Shown piece by piece: positions 52,083-64,000 of a DNA stretch of 64,000 nucleotides. The notes below the pieces were generated by a model. It did no database searches. It saw only the letters and a program-made list of their open reading frames with translations, and was not told the origin of the DNA. Numbering within the stretch: position 1 is the stretch's first letter; each line of letters opens with the position of its first letter. The DNA is taken from positions 59,832 to 123,831 of the forward strand of contig DATIGE010000014.1 of assembly GCA_035454885.1 (NCBI GenBank). Reading direction: 5' to 3'. A program made the position numbers and the translations under genes. Origin of the DNA: a bacterium (GTDB lineage Bacteria > UBA10199 > JACPAL01 > GCA-016699445).

Positions 52083-53484
52083 TCTTCAGTCTCATTTCCA
52101 TCCTGCCGATCTCCTTCGCCACGTTCGCCTTCGCCGTCCCCCCCGTCACCCTGCGGTGGTTGACCGCCGCCTTCACGTCCAGGGCGCGGAAGACGTCCGG
52201 CGTGAATTTGCCGGAAAATCCCTTCAGCTCGGCGAGCGTCAGATCCCGCAGGTTTTTTCCCCTCTCGAGGGCGTGCCTCACGATCCGCGCGGTGATCTCG
52301 TGCGACGACCGGAAGTCGACGCCGTGGCGCACGAGCCAGTCGGCCAGATCGGTCGCGAGCAGGAAGCCGTCCGAGGCTGCCTTCTCCGTCTTCGCGACGT
52401 TCGGCCGCGTCCCGGCGATCAGGGCCGCCACGATCCGCACCGTCGGGATCAGCGTGTCGAAGAGTCCGAAGATCGCCTCTTTGTCCTCCTGAAGGTCCTT
52501 GTTGTAGGCCAGCGGCAGACCTTTGATGAGCGTCAGTAGCCCCATCAAGTGGCCCACGACGCGCCCCGTCTTGCCGCGGACGAGCTCCGGCACGTCGGGA
52601 TTCATCTTCTGCGGCATCATCGAGGAACCCGTGCAGAAGGATTCCGGGAGTTTGACGAAGTCGAATTCCGAAGAAGACCAGAGGATCAGCTCCTCGGACA
52701 GGCGCGACAGATGGACCATGAGCAGGGCCCCCGCCGCCGCGATCTCGACCGCGAAGTCCCGGTCGCTCACCGCATCGAGGCTATTGCGCGTCACACCGTC
52801 GAACCCAAGCTCCTTGGCCACGAACTCGCGGTCGAGGGGGAACGTCGTGCCGGCCAGCGCCCCGGAGCCCAAGGGCATCAAGTTCAGGCGCTTGTAGGCG
52901 TCTTCCAAACGCCCCCGGTCGCGCTCGAACATCTCCACGTAGGCCATCAGATGATGCGAAAACAGGACCGGCTGGGCCCTCTGCAGGTGCGTGTAGCCGG
53001 GCATCACGACGCCCAGAAATCCTCGCGCCTTCTTCAAAAAAACCTTCTCGAGGTCAACCAAGCCGGCATGGAGCTGGCGGAGATGGTCCCGGCAATAAAG
53101 CCGGACGTCGAGGGCGACCTGGTCGTTTCGGCTGCGGGCGGTGTGCAGACGCCCCCCGGCCGGCCCGATCCGGGCGATCAGGGCCTTTTCGATGTTGAGA
53201 TGGACGTCCTCGTCTTCCTCGCGGAAGGCGAACCGCCCCGCCTCGATCTCCTGCAAGATGCCGTTCAACCCCCGGGCGATCCTCTTATAGTCGTCGGCCT
53301 TAAGAACCCCCACCCGGTGGAGCATCTTGGCGTGTACGAGGCTCCCCACGATGTCATAGCGGTAGAGTCGCCGGTCAAAGGAGATCGACTGGGTATACGT
53401 GAGGGCCCGTGGGTCGATCCCCCGGGCAAACCGTCCCGACCACTTGCAGGGCTTAAGAGCTTGTTTTTTCTTCGTTTTAGTCAT
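52069..53484 (-). CDS. argH: Argininosuccinate lyase
   Basis: A 471-residue member of the fumarase/aspartase superfamily: KWSGRFARG near the N-terminus, HTARSRNDQVALD, MPGYTHLQRAQPVLFSHHLM, SLDAVSDRDF and the catalytic loop GSSMMPQKMNPD. It cleaves argininosuccinate to arginine and fumarate. It is the first gene of the long minus-strand run through lysA-dapF-dapA-dapB, divergent from rho. Confidence 0.97.
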   Translation of the reverse strand: MTKTKKKQALKPCKWSGRFARGIDPRALTYTQSISFDRRLYRYDIVGSLVHAKMLHRVGVLKADDYKRIARGLNGILQEIEAGRFAFREEDEDVHLNIEKALIARIGPAGGRLHTARSRNDQVALDVRLYCRDHLRQLHAGLVDLEKVFLKKARGFLGVVMPGYTHLQRAQPVLFSHHLMAYVEMFERDRGRLEDAYKRLNLMPLGSGALAGTTFPLDREFVAKELGFDGVTRNSLDAVSDRDFAVEIAAAGALLMVHLSRLSEELILWSSSEFDFVKLPESFCTGSSMMPQKMNPDVPELVRGKTGRVVGHLMGLLTLIKGLPLAYNKDLQEDKEAIFGLFDTLIPTVRIVAALIAGTRPNVAKTEKAASDGFLLATDLADWLVRHGVDFRSSHEITARIVRHALERGKNLRDLTLAELKGFSGKFTPDVFRALDVKAAVNHRRVTGGTAKANVAKEIGRMEMRLKNASL

Positions 53485-53570
53485 GTGTACCCCTTCGAAA
53501 ACCCTAGGTCCGAAAGGCCGCCCAGTATCGGCAGTATGAGGAAAAAGTCAAGAAACCCGCCAATTTCCTA

Positions 53571-53599
53571 TTGACGCGCTCGGGGGACTTGCGCATACT
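53571..53599 (+). promoter_or_regulatory. Sigma-70 promoter of rho
   Basis: TTGACG (53571-53576) and CATACT (53594-53599) are 17 bases apart, giving a predicted start near 53606 and a leader of about 105 bases before the ATG at 53712. The argH-rho gap (53485-53711) holds no gene. Confidence 0.6.
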
Positions 53600-53658
53600 G
53601 GTTTTCAGAACACCAATCCCTCGGCAAAATCAGTAAAGAAATCAGCGTTTTTCAAACC

Positions 53659-53679
53659 ATTAACCGATTAACCGTTAAT
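53659..53679. repeat. Short tandem ATTAACCG repeat in the rho leader
   Basis: Two head-to-tail ATTAACCG units followed by TTAAT, in the predicted rho 5' leader, where autoregulatory signals are common in other bacteria. No fold or protein partner can be assigned. Confidence 0.4.
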
Positions 53680-53711
53680 TTAAGGACCACCCGCAAATCC
53701 CCCAAAACCCT

Positions 53712-55087
<1,376 letters not shown>

Positions 55088-55088
<1 letters not shown>

Positions 55089-55117
55089 TAGGGGCGAACC
55101 TTGTGTTCGCCCCTAGC
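55088..55117. repeat. GTAGGGGCG-family palindromic repeat, copy 3
   Basis: GTAGGGGCGAAC and GTTCGCCCCTA arms with the same CTTGT loop as copy 2. It starts at the last base of the rho stop codon and covers the stop of the convergent gene, a place where it could serve as a two-way terminator. Confidence 0.75.
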
Positions 55118-55805
55118 GGGGAAACACGGCCACTGCGTTCGGCACCGCGGTCAATCCTTCCACCGTCAGCGACCATCCCTCGACCTCCGCGGCGATCTGC
55201 GTCGAGTTCCCTCCGTCCAGGTTGAGGGCGTTCGGGCAATCCTTCTTGAGAAAAACCGCCCATTCCGGCAGCGGCATCGGTTTGTCGGCGACCGCGATCA
55301 CGACCTTGCCGTCCGCCGTGACGCCGACCGCCGAGCGGCGGTCGGGGGCGGCTTCCTTGAATTTTTGGACCATCCCGTCCACCACGAGCCTCGGTCCCAC
55401 TTGGAGCGCCATCGAGACGCCGTTGGGATTCCATTCACTGCGGTGAAAGATCTTGGCGCCGCCCGCACTCATGGAGAAGACGCCCCAGGCGGCGTTGCGG
55501 AGAGGATTGAGCGCCTGACCGTCCCGATAGAGCAGCCCCATGGCCTGGAAGGTTTCGTCGAAAAAGCCGCCGTTGACGGCGAGCACGGCCCGCCCGCGCG
55601 AACGATAGTCGGCGGCCGAGAGCGCCTTTTCGGAGAAATCGGAGGCAGTCAGGAGCCCGATCCGGAATTTCGCCGGATCGATCCGAAAGACGTGAGCGGA
55701 AAGCTCCGGACGGGATTCGTAGTCGAGTCCCGACGCCAGGGTTTTCCATTCGGCCTGCAAGGGAAGCGGGAGAAAGAGAAGAAAAACGGAAAGAAGCCGT
55801 TTCAT
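55113..55805 (-). CDS. Secreted phosphodiester glycosidase-family (NAGPA/DUF2233) protein
   Basis: A 230-residue exported protein with a signal peptide (MKRLLSVFLLFLPLPLQAE). The mature domain has the NAGPA-like pattern: AVLAVNGGFFDETFQAMGLL, WGVFSM near the middle, RSAVGVTADGKVVIAV and the C-terminal CPNALNLDGGNSTQIA with conserved Asp-Gly-Gly. Family members cleave phosphodiester-linked sugars; the substrate here is unknown. I prefer the ATG at 55805; a TTG at 55817 overlaps the upstream stop. Confidence 0.85.
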   Translation of the reverse strand: MKRLLSVFLLFLPLPLQAEWKTLASGLDYESRPELSAHVFRIDPAKFRIGLLTASDFSEKALSAADYRSRGRAVLAVNGGFFDETFQAMGLLYRDGQALNPLRNAAWGVFSMSAGGAKIFHRSEWNPNGVSMALQVGPRLVVDGMVQKFKEAAPDRRSAVGVTADGKVVIAVADKPMPLPEWAVFLKKDCPNALNLDGGNSTQIAAEVEGWSLTVEGLTAVPNAVAVFPR

Positions 55806-55813
55806 GGGGGATT

Positions 55814-56980
55814 TCAATTCTCGGCGCGCGCCGCCTGCAGCTCGACGGGCGCCCCGTCGCGCAAGGCGTCCATGCCTTCCTCAGCGGACACGATGATGGT
55901 GTCGCCGTCCGCGAGGCCCTTTTCGATCTCGACCTGGCCGCCGCTGGAGGTCCCGATGTCCACTGCCACGCGTTGGGCCTTCTCGCCTGCTACTTTGTAA
56001 ACGTATGAGCTCCGTTCCGTCTTGACGATGGCGGCTTCGGGCACGCTGACGATCTTGCGGCGCTGCTGCGTCCGGATCTCGACCGTCCCTTGGAGGTCGG
56101 TTTTCAGGGTCAAGTCGGGATTGGCTACTTTAAGCTTCACCTCAACCCCGCCGTTGGAGGAGCCGCCCTCGGTCCCGACGGAGGCAACCTCGGCGGGGAA
56201 CTCCTGACCGGGGAACGCATTGAACTTGACGACGATCTCGGCCCCGCGCTCCGTGGCGGAGACCTCGTCAACGGGCATCCTAAACGCAAAGGTCAGCGGA
56301 TCGAGCCTCACAACCTCCAAGATCACCTGGTCTTCCAGCGCGTCGTTGCCCTCCCCCACCTCGATACGACCGATGGTCCCGGTGATGGGACTCACTAACT
56401 CGGAAAAATCTCTCAATTTCTCGTAGAGATCGAGCTGGGCCCTGGCACGGTCCATCTGCGCTTGATAAAGATCCCGGCGCGCCTCGCTGGTATTCACGTT
56501 CTCGCCGTTCCCCTCGGCGACCGCCGCGGGGATCTCGCCTTCCTCTGTATTTTGGACCGGGTTGGCCGGCGCCTGAGGACGTTCCGGCGAACCGAAAGCC
56601 GCGATACCCGCCTCGGCCTCGCGGATCTCCGCCTGTGCGAGGTTGATTTTCAGCGAGAGCGTCTCGTCCCGGAAACTCACGAGCGCGTCCCCCGGCTGCA
56701 CGCGCGCCCCCTCCTCGACCAGGATCTTTTGGACCTTCACGCGGCCCGGGGCCTTTGCCTGATAACGGTCCGAGGCCTCCGATTTTCCATCTTCCGTGAG
56801 CACCAATGGGACGTCCCGCGCCACGGCGACGGCGGTCGTCACACCCATGGGTTTTTGGAGGGCCTTTTTGAAGAGGCTGGCCGAAGGTTTGCCCTCGTCC
56901 CCGGGCTTTTTCCCTCCCCCGCAGGAGGCCAGGAGAGAGGCGAGGACGACCAGAAAGAGACGCGCGCGGGTCCGAGTCAT
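55814..56980 (-). CDS. RND-type periplasmic adaptor (membrane fusion) lipoprotein
   Basis: A 388-residue HlyD/AcrA-family protein with lipobox LLASC near residue 20. The lipoyl-like half-motif (YQAKAPGRVKVQKILVEEGARVQPGDALVSF), the coiled hairpin (about 105-190, INLAQAEIREAEAG, DRARAQLDLYEKLRD), the second lipoyl half (VSPITGTIGRIEVGEGNDA) and the membrane-proximal VPEAAIVKTERSSYVYKV are in order. It normally links an inner-membrane pump to an outer-membrane channel, but no pump gene is adjacent. The insert between the hairpin helices (NPVQNTEEGEIPAAVAEG) is unusually acidic. Confidence 0.9.
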   Translation of the reverse strand: MTRTRARLFLVVLASLLASCGGGKKPGDEGKPSASLFKKALQKPMGVTTAVAVARDVPLVLTEDGKSEASDRYQAKAPGRVKVQKILVEEGARVQPGDALVSFRDETLSLKINLAQAEIREAEAGIAAFGSPERPQAPANPVQNTEEGEIPAAVAEGNGENVNTSEARRDLYQAQMDRARAQLDLYEKLRDFSELVSPITGTIGRIEVGEGNDALEDQVILEVVRLDPLTFAFRMPVDEVSATERGAEIVVKFNAFPGQEFPAEVASVGTEGGSSNGGVEVKLKVANPDLTLKTDLQGTVEIRTQQRRKIVSVPEAAIVKTERSSYVYKVAGEKAQRVAVDIGTSSGGQVEIEKGLADGDTIIVSAEEGMDALRDGAPVELQAARAEN

Positions 56981-57059
56981 AAAGGTTAGATGGTAGTGAG
57001 TGAGACGGCAAAAAGCAACCTTGACCTGTGCCGGACCCCTTGCTACTCACGCGAACTCA

Positions 57060-58430
57060 ATGGCCAATTCCGACATGAGCCTCATGGACAAAGTGATTTC
57101 GCTCGCCAAACGGCGGGGATTTATCTTTCCGTCCAGCGAGATCTACGGAGGCATCACGGGCTTTTGGGACTACGGGCCCGTCGGCGTCGAGCTCAAGAAA
57201 AAGGTCAAGGACTCGTGGTGGTGGGACGTCGTCCAGAAGCGCGACGACGTCGTGGGCGTCGACACCTCCATCATCGCGCACCCGCAAACGTGGGTGGCCT
57301 CCGGCCACGTCGCGCACTTTTCCGACCCCATGGTCGATTGCAAAACCTGCAAGGGCCGATTCCGCGCCGACCAGTTGGGCGAGATCGATTGCCCCAAGAA
57401 GCCGTCCCTCACCGTGCGCGAATGCGCGCAGGACAAGATAGGCCCCGGCGAACTCACCGACATCCGGCAATTCAACCTGATGTTCAAGACGTTCGTGGGC
57501 CCCGTCGAGGAAAGCAGCGCGGTGGCCTATCTCCGGCCGGAAACCTGCCAGTCGATTTTCACGCAATTCAAGACCGTCCAGACCACGAGCCGGCTCAAGG
57601 TTCCCTTCGGCATCGCGCAGATGGGGAAGAGCTTCCGGAACGAGATTACGCCCAAGAACTTCATCTTCCGCTCTCGCGAATTCGAGCAGATGGAGATGGA
57701 ATTCTTCGTCAAGCCCGACGACAGCACCCGCTGGTACGAGTTCTGGGTCGCGGAGCGGCTCAAGTGGTTCGAAAGCCTGGGGATCCGCAAGGAAAACCTC
57801 CGCCTGCGCCCCCATGACAAGGATGAGCTGGCGCACTACGCCAAGGGCTGCACGGACATCGAATACAAATTCCCGTGGAACTGGGGCGAGCTGGAAGGCA
57901 TCGCCGACCGCGGCAACTACGACCTGTCCCAGCACATGAAGACCTCCGGCAAGGATCTCTCCTACTTCGACGACGAGACCAAGGAGAAGTTCGTGCCGGG
58001 CGTCGTGGAATGCTCGGTGGGCGTCGACCGGACCTTTCTCATCATGCTCATCGACGCCTACGCCGAGGAAGAAGCCCCGACCGCCGAGCAGGGAGAGACG
58101 GACAAGCGCATCGTTCTCCGCATCCATCCCAAGATGGCCCCGTTCACGGCCGCGGTCTTCCCGCTTTCCAAGAAACTGGCGGAGCCGGTCCACAAGTTCG
58201 AGCACGACCTGCGCCAGCAATTTGCCACCGACTATGACGAGGTCGGCAGCATCGGAAAACGCTACCGTCGCCACGACGAGGTGGGGACGCCGTTCTGCAT
58301 CACCTATGATTTTGAGTCTCAAACGGACCAGAAGGTCACGATCCGTCACCGCGACACGATGAAGCAGGAGCGCGTGTCCCTCGACCGCGCCGCGGCTTAC
58401 ATCCGGGAACAGATACTGAGCCGATCATGA
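57060..58430 (+). CDS. glyQS: Glycyl-tRNA synthetase, single-chain (alpha2) type
   Basis: A 456-residue class II synthetase: SLAKRRGFIFPSSEIYGGITGFWDYGPVGVELKKK, a CKTCKGRFRADQ insertion with a possible metal site, LRPETCQSIFTQFK, GKSFRNEITPKNFIFRSREFEQMEMEFF (motif 2), and VVECSVGVDRTFLIML (motif 3) before the C-terminal anticodon-binding domain. Bacteria use either this type or a two-subunit GlyQ/GlyS enzyme. There is no ribosome binding site before the ATG at 57060; ATGs at 57075 and 57084 are alternatives. Confidence 0.95.
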   Translation: MANSDMSLMDKVISLAKRRGFIFPSSEIYGGITGFWDYGPVGVELKKKVKDSWWWDVVQKRDDVVGVDTSIIAHPQTWVASGHVAHFSDPMVDCKTCKGRFRADQLGEIDCPKKPSLTVRECAQDKIGPGELTDIRQFNLMFKTFVGPVEESSAVAYLRPETCQSIFTQFKTVQTTSRLKVPFGIAQMGKSFRNEITPKNFIFRSREFEQMEMEFFVKPDDSTRWYEFWVAERLKWFESLGIRKENLRLRPHDKDELAHYAKGCTDIEYKFPWNWGELEGIADRGNYDLSQHMKTSGKDLSYFDDETKEKFVPGVVECSVGVDRTFLIMLIDAYAEEEAPTAEQGETDKRIVLRIHPKMAPFTAAVFPLSKKLAEPVHKFEHDLRQQFATDYDEVGSIGKRYRRHDEVGTPFCITYDFESQTDQKVTIRHRDTMKQERVSLDRAAAYIREQILSRS

Positions 58431-58452
58431 AAATCATCTTACAACCGGCTGG

Positions 58453-58489
58453 TACTAATGGAAAATGACGCAATAATGGGGCCATTAGT

Positions 58490-58490
<1 letters not shown>
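58453..58490 (+). promoter_or_regulatory. Inverted repeat reaching into the ppdK start codon
   Basis: TACTAATGG (58453-58461) and CCATTAGTA (58482-58490) are perfect 9-base inverted arms around a 20-base loop. The second arm ends on the A of the ppdK ATG. In mRNA it would sequester the start region; in DNA it could be an operator. No ribosome binding site is visible, making regulation at this point plausible. Confidence 0.6.
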
Positions 58491-61134
<2,644 letters not shown>

Positions 61135-61135
<1 letters not shown>

Positions 61136-62319
61136 TGAAACGCCTCCTGCCCCTGCTCGCCGTCCTGCTGTCTCTGCCCCTCCTGGGCAGCCAGTGCGAC
61201 AGCGGGGTCCTGTTCGAGGAGATCACCCCGACGGATCTCGCCGCGCCGATCGCGGTGGCTGTGGACACGGCCAAGCGCCGGGCCTATGTCGTCAACTCGA
61301 ACAACACCTTCGAGTTCACCACGACCCATTTCTCGATCCTGGACTTGGCGGACCCCGCGAACCCCGTTCTCTTGGACGACGCCCGGAATCCCGTTCCGTT
61401 TCCGAATTTTTCGGGCCAGATCTACCTCGATTCGGCCGCCGGCATCGCCTACACGCCGAACCGCCAATCCGACAATCCCGACGACATCACGGACGCCCTG
61501 CTCGCCATCCATGTCGACGAAGCCTCCGCGGATTTCGGAACCGTGGATTCCTTCACGGCGGGTGAAAACCCCTTCGGCATCGCCTGCTGCGACGCCCTGG
61601 GACGCCTCTATGTGGTCAATTCGGGCGGCGACGGGGACGGAACGCTCGACGTCTACGATCCGGCGGACTTAAGCACGTTCGTACGCATTTCGCTCGCGGT
61701 CGCTTCGGACAACTTCGGGACGTTCAATGGCGAGGCATCGACGGAGGTTGCCTTCCTGGGCGACCGGGCCTTCGTCACGAGCCGGTTCGGCAACATCTAC
61801 GTCATCAACACGAATGAGGTCGGGGACACCTCCAAGAACCCCATCGACGCCGTCGTCTTCAACGACCATGACGGCGACTACCGGGGACTGGCGACCGACG
61901 GAACCTTGCTTTACGTGGTCGACGCCGACGAGAACAACAATGACGGTCTCCCGGCCGTCCGAGTGATCGACCCATCGCTCATCCCGGCGGTCGACCCGGA
62001 CGTTCCGACCATCTTGGAGCTCGACATCGGGGTCGTCCAGTCGACCCTCGTTTCACTCCCCAAGGACGGCCTGCCGAACGAAATCGCGATCTTCGGCGGT
62101 CGGGCCTACGTCTCCAACCAGGACGACAACACGGTCTCCGTCATTGACCTTGCGACGAACTCGCTCGTCACCAATATCACCGTCGGCGACGAACCTTTCG
62201 GCATCACGCCGTTCACGATCGACGGCGTCAGCCTCGTCTACGTCACCAACATCCGCACGAACTCGATTTCCATCATCGACCCGGCAACGAATACGGTGAT
62301 TAACACGTTCGCCCCGTAA
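61135..62319 (+). CDS. Secreted YncE-like beta-propeller protein
   Basis: A 394-residue exported protein; the signal ends LLGSQCDSG, with a cysteine that could be lipidated although the box is not canonical. The rest is a series of propeller blades of the YncE/lactonase type: RAYVVNSNNTF, GIAYTPNRQ, RLYVVNSGG, NIYVINTNEVG, RAYVSNQDDNTVSVIDLATN and LVYVTNIRTNSISIIDPATN. Ligand and role are unknown. The start overlaps the ppdK stop (TAATG). Confidence 0.82.
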
Positions 62320-62360
62320 ACTTCCGGCAACTTTTCTCTCCGGCCGGCGATAAGCCGGAT

Positions 62361-63536
62361 ATGACTGTCTTTCGCGTCGTGGGACTGGCCGGGGGCTTCG
62401 CCATGGCGGGCTGCCGCTTGTTTTCGCCGCCGCAAGTCCCTGAAGCGCCGAGGGCTCGAAGGGCCCCGTACCCGGAGTTTCCGGCTTTGGACGATCCTTT
62501 GGCGACCTCCCCCTGTTCCGTCAAGGGCGGGCCTGACATCACGCTCCGGGACGTCACCGATCACGGCCTTCTCGTCCCCCTCCACGAGAACCTCGCCTTC
62601 TTGGAGAAGGCCAATCCCGTCTTTCTCTGCGGCTTGGAAAGAATCGACCTCTTGGGGGACGACGCGTATAGCAAGAGCGCTTCACCGGAATACACGCGTC
62701 GGAGCGTCGGGCTGTACACGCCGGACGACCGGGTGATCCGCCTGAAGGCCAGCGCCGGGATCACGCTCACGCACGAGGTGGGCCACCACATCCACAACCT
62801 GGGTTACTTCGCGCCGACCGTTCGCGATTTTCTGGCGCAGAGCTGGGAGATCGACCCCAAATCCCACGAGCGGAAACCCCTCTGCGCCGGTCCCGATTGC
62901 TTCCTGAATGACGCCGCCGCCTCGAAACCCACGGAGGACTGGGCCCGGACGTTCGAAAACGTCCTGTTGCGGCCGATCGAGACGGGCGTGGCCACGAATT
63001 TTTCGCTGAACGGTCCGACGCCCATGCAGGAAAAGGTCCGGCTGATCCGTTCGATCGCGGCGCTTCCCGAGCCCGTGAAGGCCGTCATCCGATTCGGAAA
63101 GGTTCGGACTCTCGACGCCGCGGAAGCCCTCTCGCTGAAGGAAAATTCGAAATCGCAAGCGATGCCCGCGGCGCTGCCGGGCGACGAGATTCGCCGCATT
63201 TTCGTCGAGGGCCGGTCCTCCCTCCGAGGAACCATTTGGGACCAGAGAGGCCGTTCGTTCCTGTCGGGCGATTATGTGTTGTTTCCCGCCTTCCAAGACG
63301 ACCGGAAGACGCTCGGCTTCTTCGCCTATGACCTCATGCTCGAGCGGTTCTCGCCCGTCACGCTCGACCTCGAGGACGTTCCGGAAGAATTTCGGAAAGG
63401 GAATTTTTCGGGTCTGGGGATCGCCGTCCTTGACGACGGCACCCTGCTCCTCATCGGGTACTCGGACGAAGCCTCCATCGCCGCTCCCGCCGTCTTCGTC
63501 GTATCCCCTCGCAGCGCCGGCGGCGTTTCGATTTAA
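62361..63536 (+). CDS. Putative zinc metallopeptidase lipoprotein
   Basis: A 391-residue lipoprotein precursor (lipobox AMAGC, Cys18). The mature domain carries a zincin motif HEVGHH (138-143) after the strand ITLT; a downstream TEDWARTFENVL (Glu192) could supply the third zinc ligand, as in gluzincins with an E-D-x-A-x-x-F box. The C-terminal third is beta-rich (DYVLFPAFQDD, GIAVLDDGTLLLIG) and unknown. I cannot name a family. The start is the ATG at 62361. Confidence 0.65.
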   Translation: MTVFRVVGLAGGFAMAGCRLFSPPQVPEAPRARRAPYPEFPALDDPLATSPCSVKGGPDITLRDVTDHGLLVPLHENLAFLEKANPVFLCGLERIDLLGDDAYSKSASPEYTRRSVGLYTPDDRVIRLKASAGITLTHEVGHHIHNLGYFAPTVRDFLAQSWEIDPKSHERKPLCAGPDCFLNDAAASKPTEDWARTFENVLLRPIETGVATNFSLNGPTPMQEKVRLIRSIAALPEPVKAVIRFGKVRTLDAAEALSLKENSKSQAMPAALPGDEIRRIFVEGRSSLRGTIWDQRGRSFLSGDYVLFPAFQDDRKTLGFFAYDLMLERFSPVTLDLEDVPEEFRKGNFSGLGIAVLDDGTLLLIGYSDEASIAAPAVFVVSPRSAGGVSI

Positions 63537-63601
63537 AGCAGCAACTTTTTCAAAATCGCGCCGAAAACAAAAAAAACAGGCCTAAAAAGGGGGGGAACTC
63601 C

Positions 63602-63853
63602 ATGAGCGATTATTTTTCCTGCATTAGATCCTCGCAGTCCTGCTGGGAGGGGCCCCGCGTCTGCGACGATGCGACAGGATATTGTGGAGATGCCCAGGAC
63701 GGAAACAGGCCCCCGCCCGATACTTGCGAATTTTCATTCGCTGATTACTTCAAGGACAACGGTCAGATTTTCTTAAGATTAGTCGACATGGGGGCTGCTG
63801 CTTTGATTGGAAGCTCCCGGACCTATGCTGCGGCGAGCTGGCGGCGTCCGTAG
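63602..63853 (+). CDS. Small cysteine-rich hypothetical protein
   Basis: An 83-residue ORF with a strong GGGGGGAA ribosome binding site. The first half is cysteine-rich (YFSCIRSSQSCWEG, RVCDD, GYCGD, DTCEF) and has no signal peptide. The second half is more hydrophobic (IFLRLVDMGAAALIGSS). I do not recognise it; it could be truncated by a stop. Confidence 0.5.
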   Translation: MSDYFSCIRSSQSCWEGPRVCDDATGYCGDAQDGNRPPPDTCEFSFADYFKDNGQIFLRLVDMGAAALIGSSRTYAAASWRRP

Positions 63854-63976
63854 TCAGTCAAAACGTTTAGCCCGACAGCAGACGCCCTCTCTGAGACCCG
63901 GATCGTCACCCCCCCCAAATACCTCTTTCGTGATCCGCAACACGGGAGGACAAGCCCCGATAAGAACGTTCGCACC

Positions 63977-64000
63977 ATGGATCGCCTTGTGGATAACTTT
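63977..64000 (+). CDS. Possible gene start at window edge
   Basis: An ATG opens a frame that runs to the window end (MDRLVDNF). A GGGAGG motif at about 63942-63947 is too far upstream for a normal site. Between 63854 and 63976 I see no other feature. Confidence 0.2.

Noticed and set aside
57021..57049. A promoter for glyQS: TTGACC and TACTCA 17 bases apart
   Set aside because: The -35 match is good but the -10 matches only two of six positions, so I did not list it as a feature.
57057..58349. A 430-codon minus-strand ORF opposite glyQS
   Set aside because: The antisense of a clear synthetase gene; no motif, and such long shadow frames are common at this GC content.

Overview
The window is about 64 kb of GC-rich (roughly 60 %) DNA from a Gram-negative bacterium. 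Outer-membrane and envelope genes are plentiful: a TonB-dependent receptor, an OmpA-domain protein, a GspC-like protein, a periplasmic adaptor and many lipoproteins. An MglA-type small GTPase, a Myxococcus-style cysteine-rich motif (CGDGV..GSEVCDG), LL-diaminopimelate aminotransferase and a single-chain glycyl-tRNA synthetase suggest an uncultivated relative of the former Deltaproteobacteria (Myxococcota/Bdellovibrionota neighbourhood). That placement is inference. There is one tRNA, tRNA-Ser(GGA); I see no rRNA, CRISPR array, prophage or complete insertion sequence.

Layout. 1-12 kb: small housekeeping genes (DUF1178, cupin, a yeast-type cytosine deaminase, a nuclease-fold protein), envelope proteins, a 685-residue repeat protein, an orphan gspC behind a promoter that predicts a leaderless mRNA, and cysteine-rich lipoproteins including a 92-residue one. 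12-29 kb: tRNA-Ser, a YbdK ligase, a ClC channel, arsC, a GH15 hydrolase translationally coupled to a membrane-anchored trehalose-6-phosphate synthase, ion antiporters, dnaX-recR, a sensor kinase and an MFS carrier. 29-36 kb, all on the minus strand: a sigma-54 response regulator, a TonB receptor, an AT-rich island, a radical SAM/SPASM enzyme, a 22-codon ORF with a good ribosome binding site followed by a terminator-like hairpin, and an orphan ABC solute-binding lipoprotein. This is the best candidate for an undescribed system, a possible RiPP (ribosomally made, modified peptide) locus.

36-43.6 kb: mglA variant plus lipoprotein, transaldolase, folK, dapL, a divergent pair of unknown proteins (one carrying an HPr-like domain), and a small accessory patch (DUF4160/HTH pair, an ORF6N gene between imperfect direct repeats, a zinc-ribbon protein). 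43.6-53.5 kb: one long minus-strand run, argH-lysA-dapF-dapA-dapB (arginine and lysine/diaminopimelate synthesis, with dapL nearby), then a four-gene gamma-glutamylation pathway (glutamine-synthetase-like ligase, iron alcohol dehydrogenase, PuuD-type hydrolase, aldehyde dehydrogenase) that fits an amino-alcohol such as ethanolamine better than putrescine. 53.5-64 kb: rho, a phosphodiester glycosidase, an RND-type adaptor, glyQS, ppdK with an inverted repeat reaching into its start codon, and secreted beta-propeller and zinc-peptidase lipoproteins.

Two families of short palindromes sit at gene ends: a GTAGGGGCG-armed hairpin (three copies) and a pair of perfect 24-bp palindromes with a GAATTAATTC core and compensatory differences in the arms.
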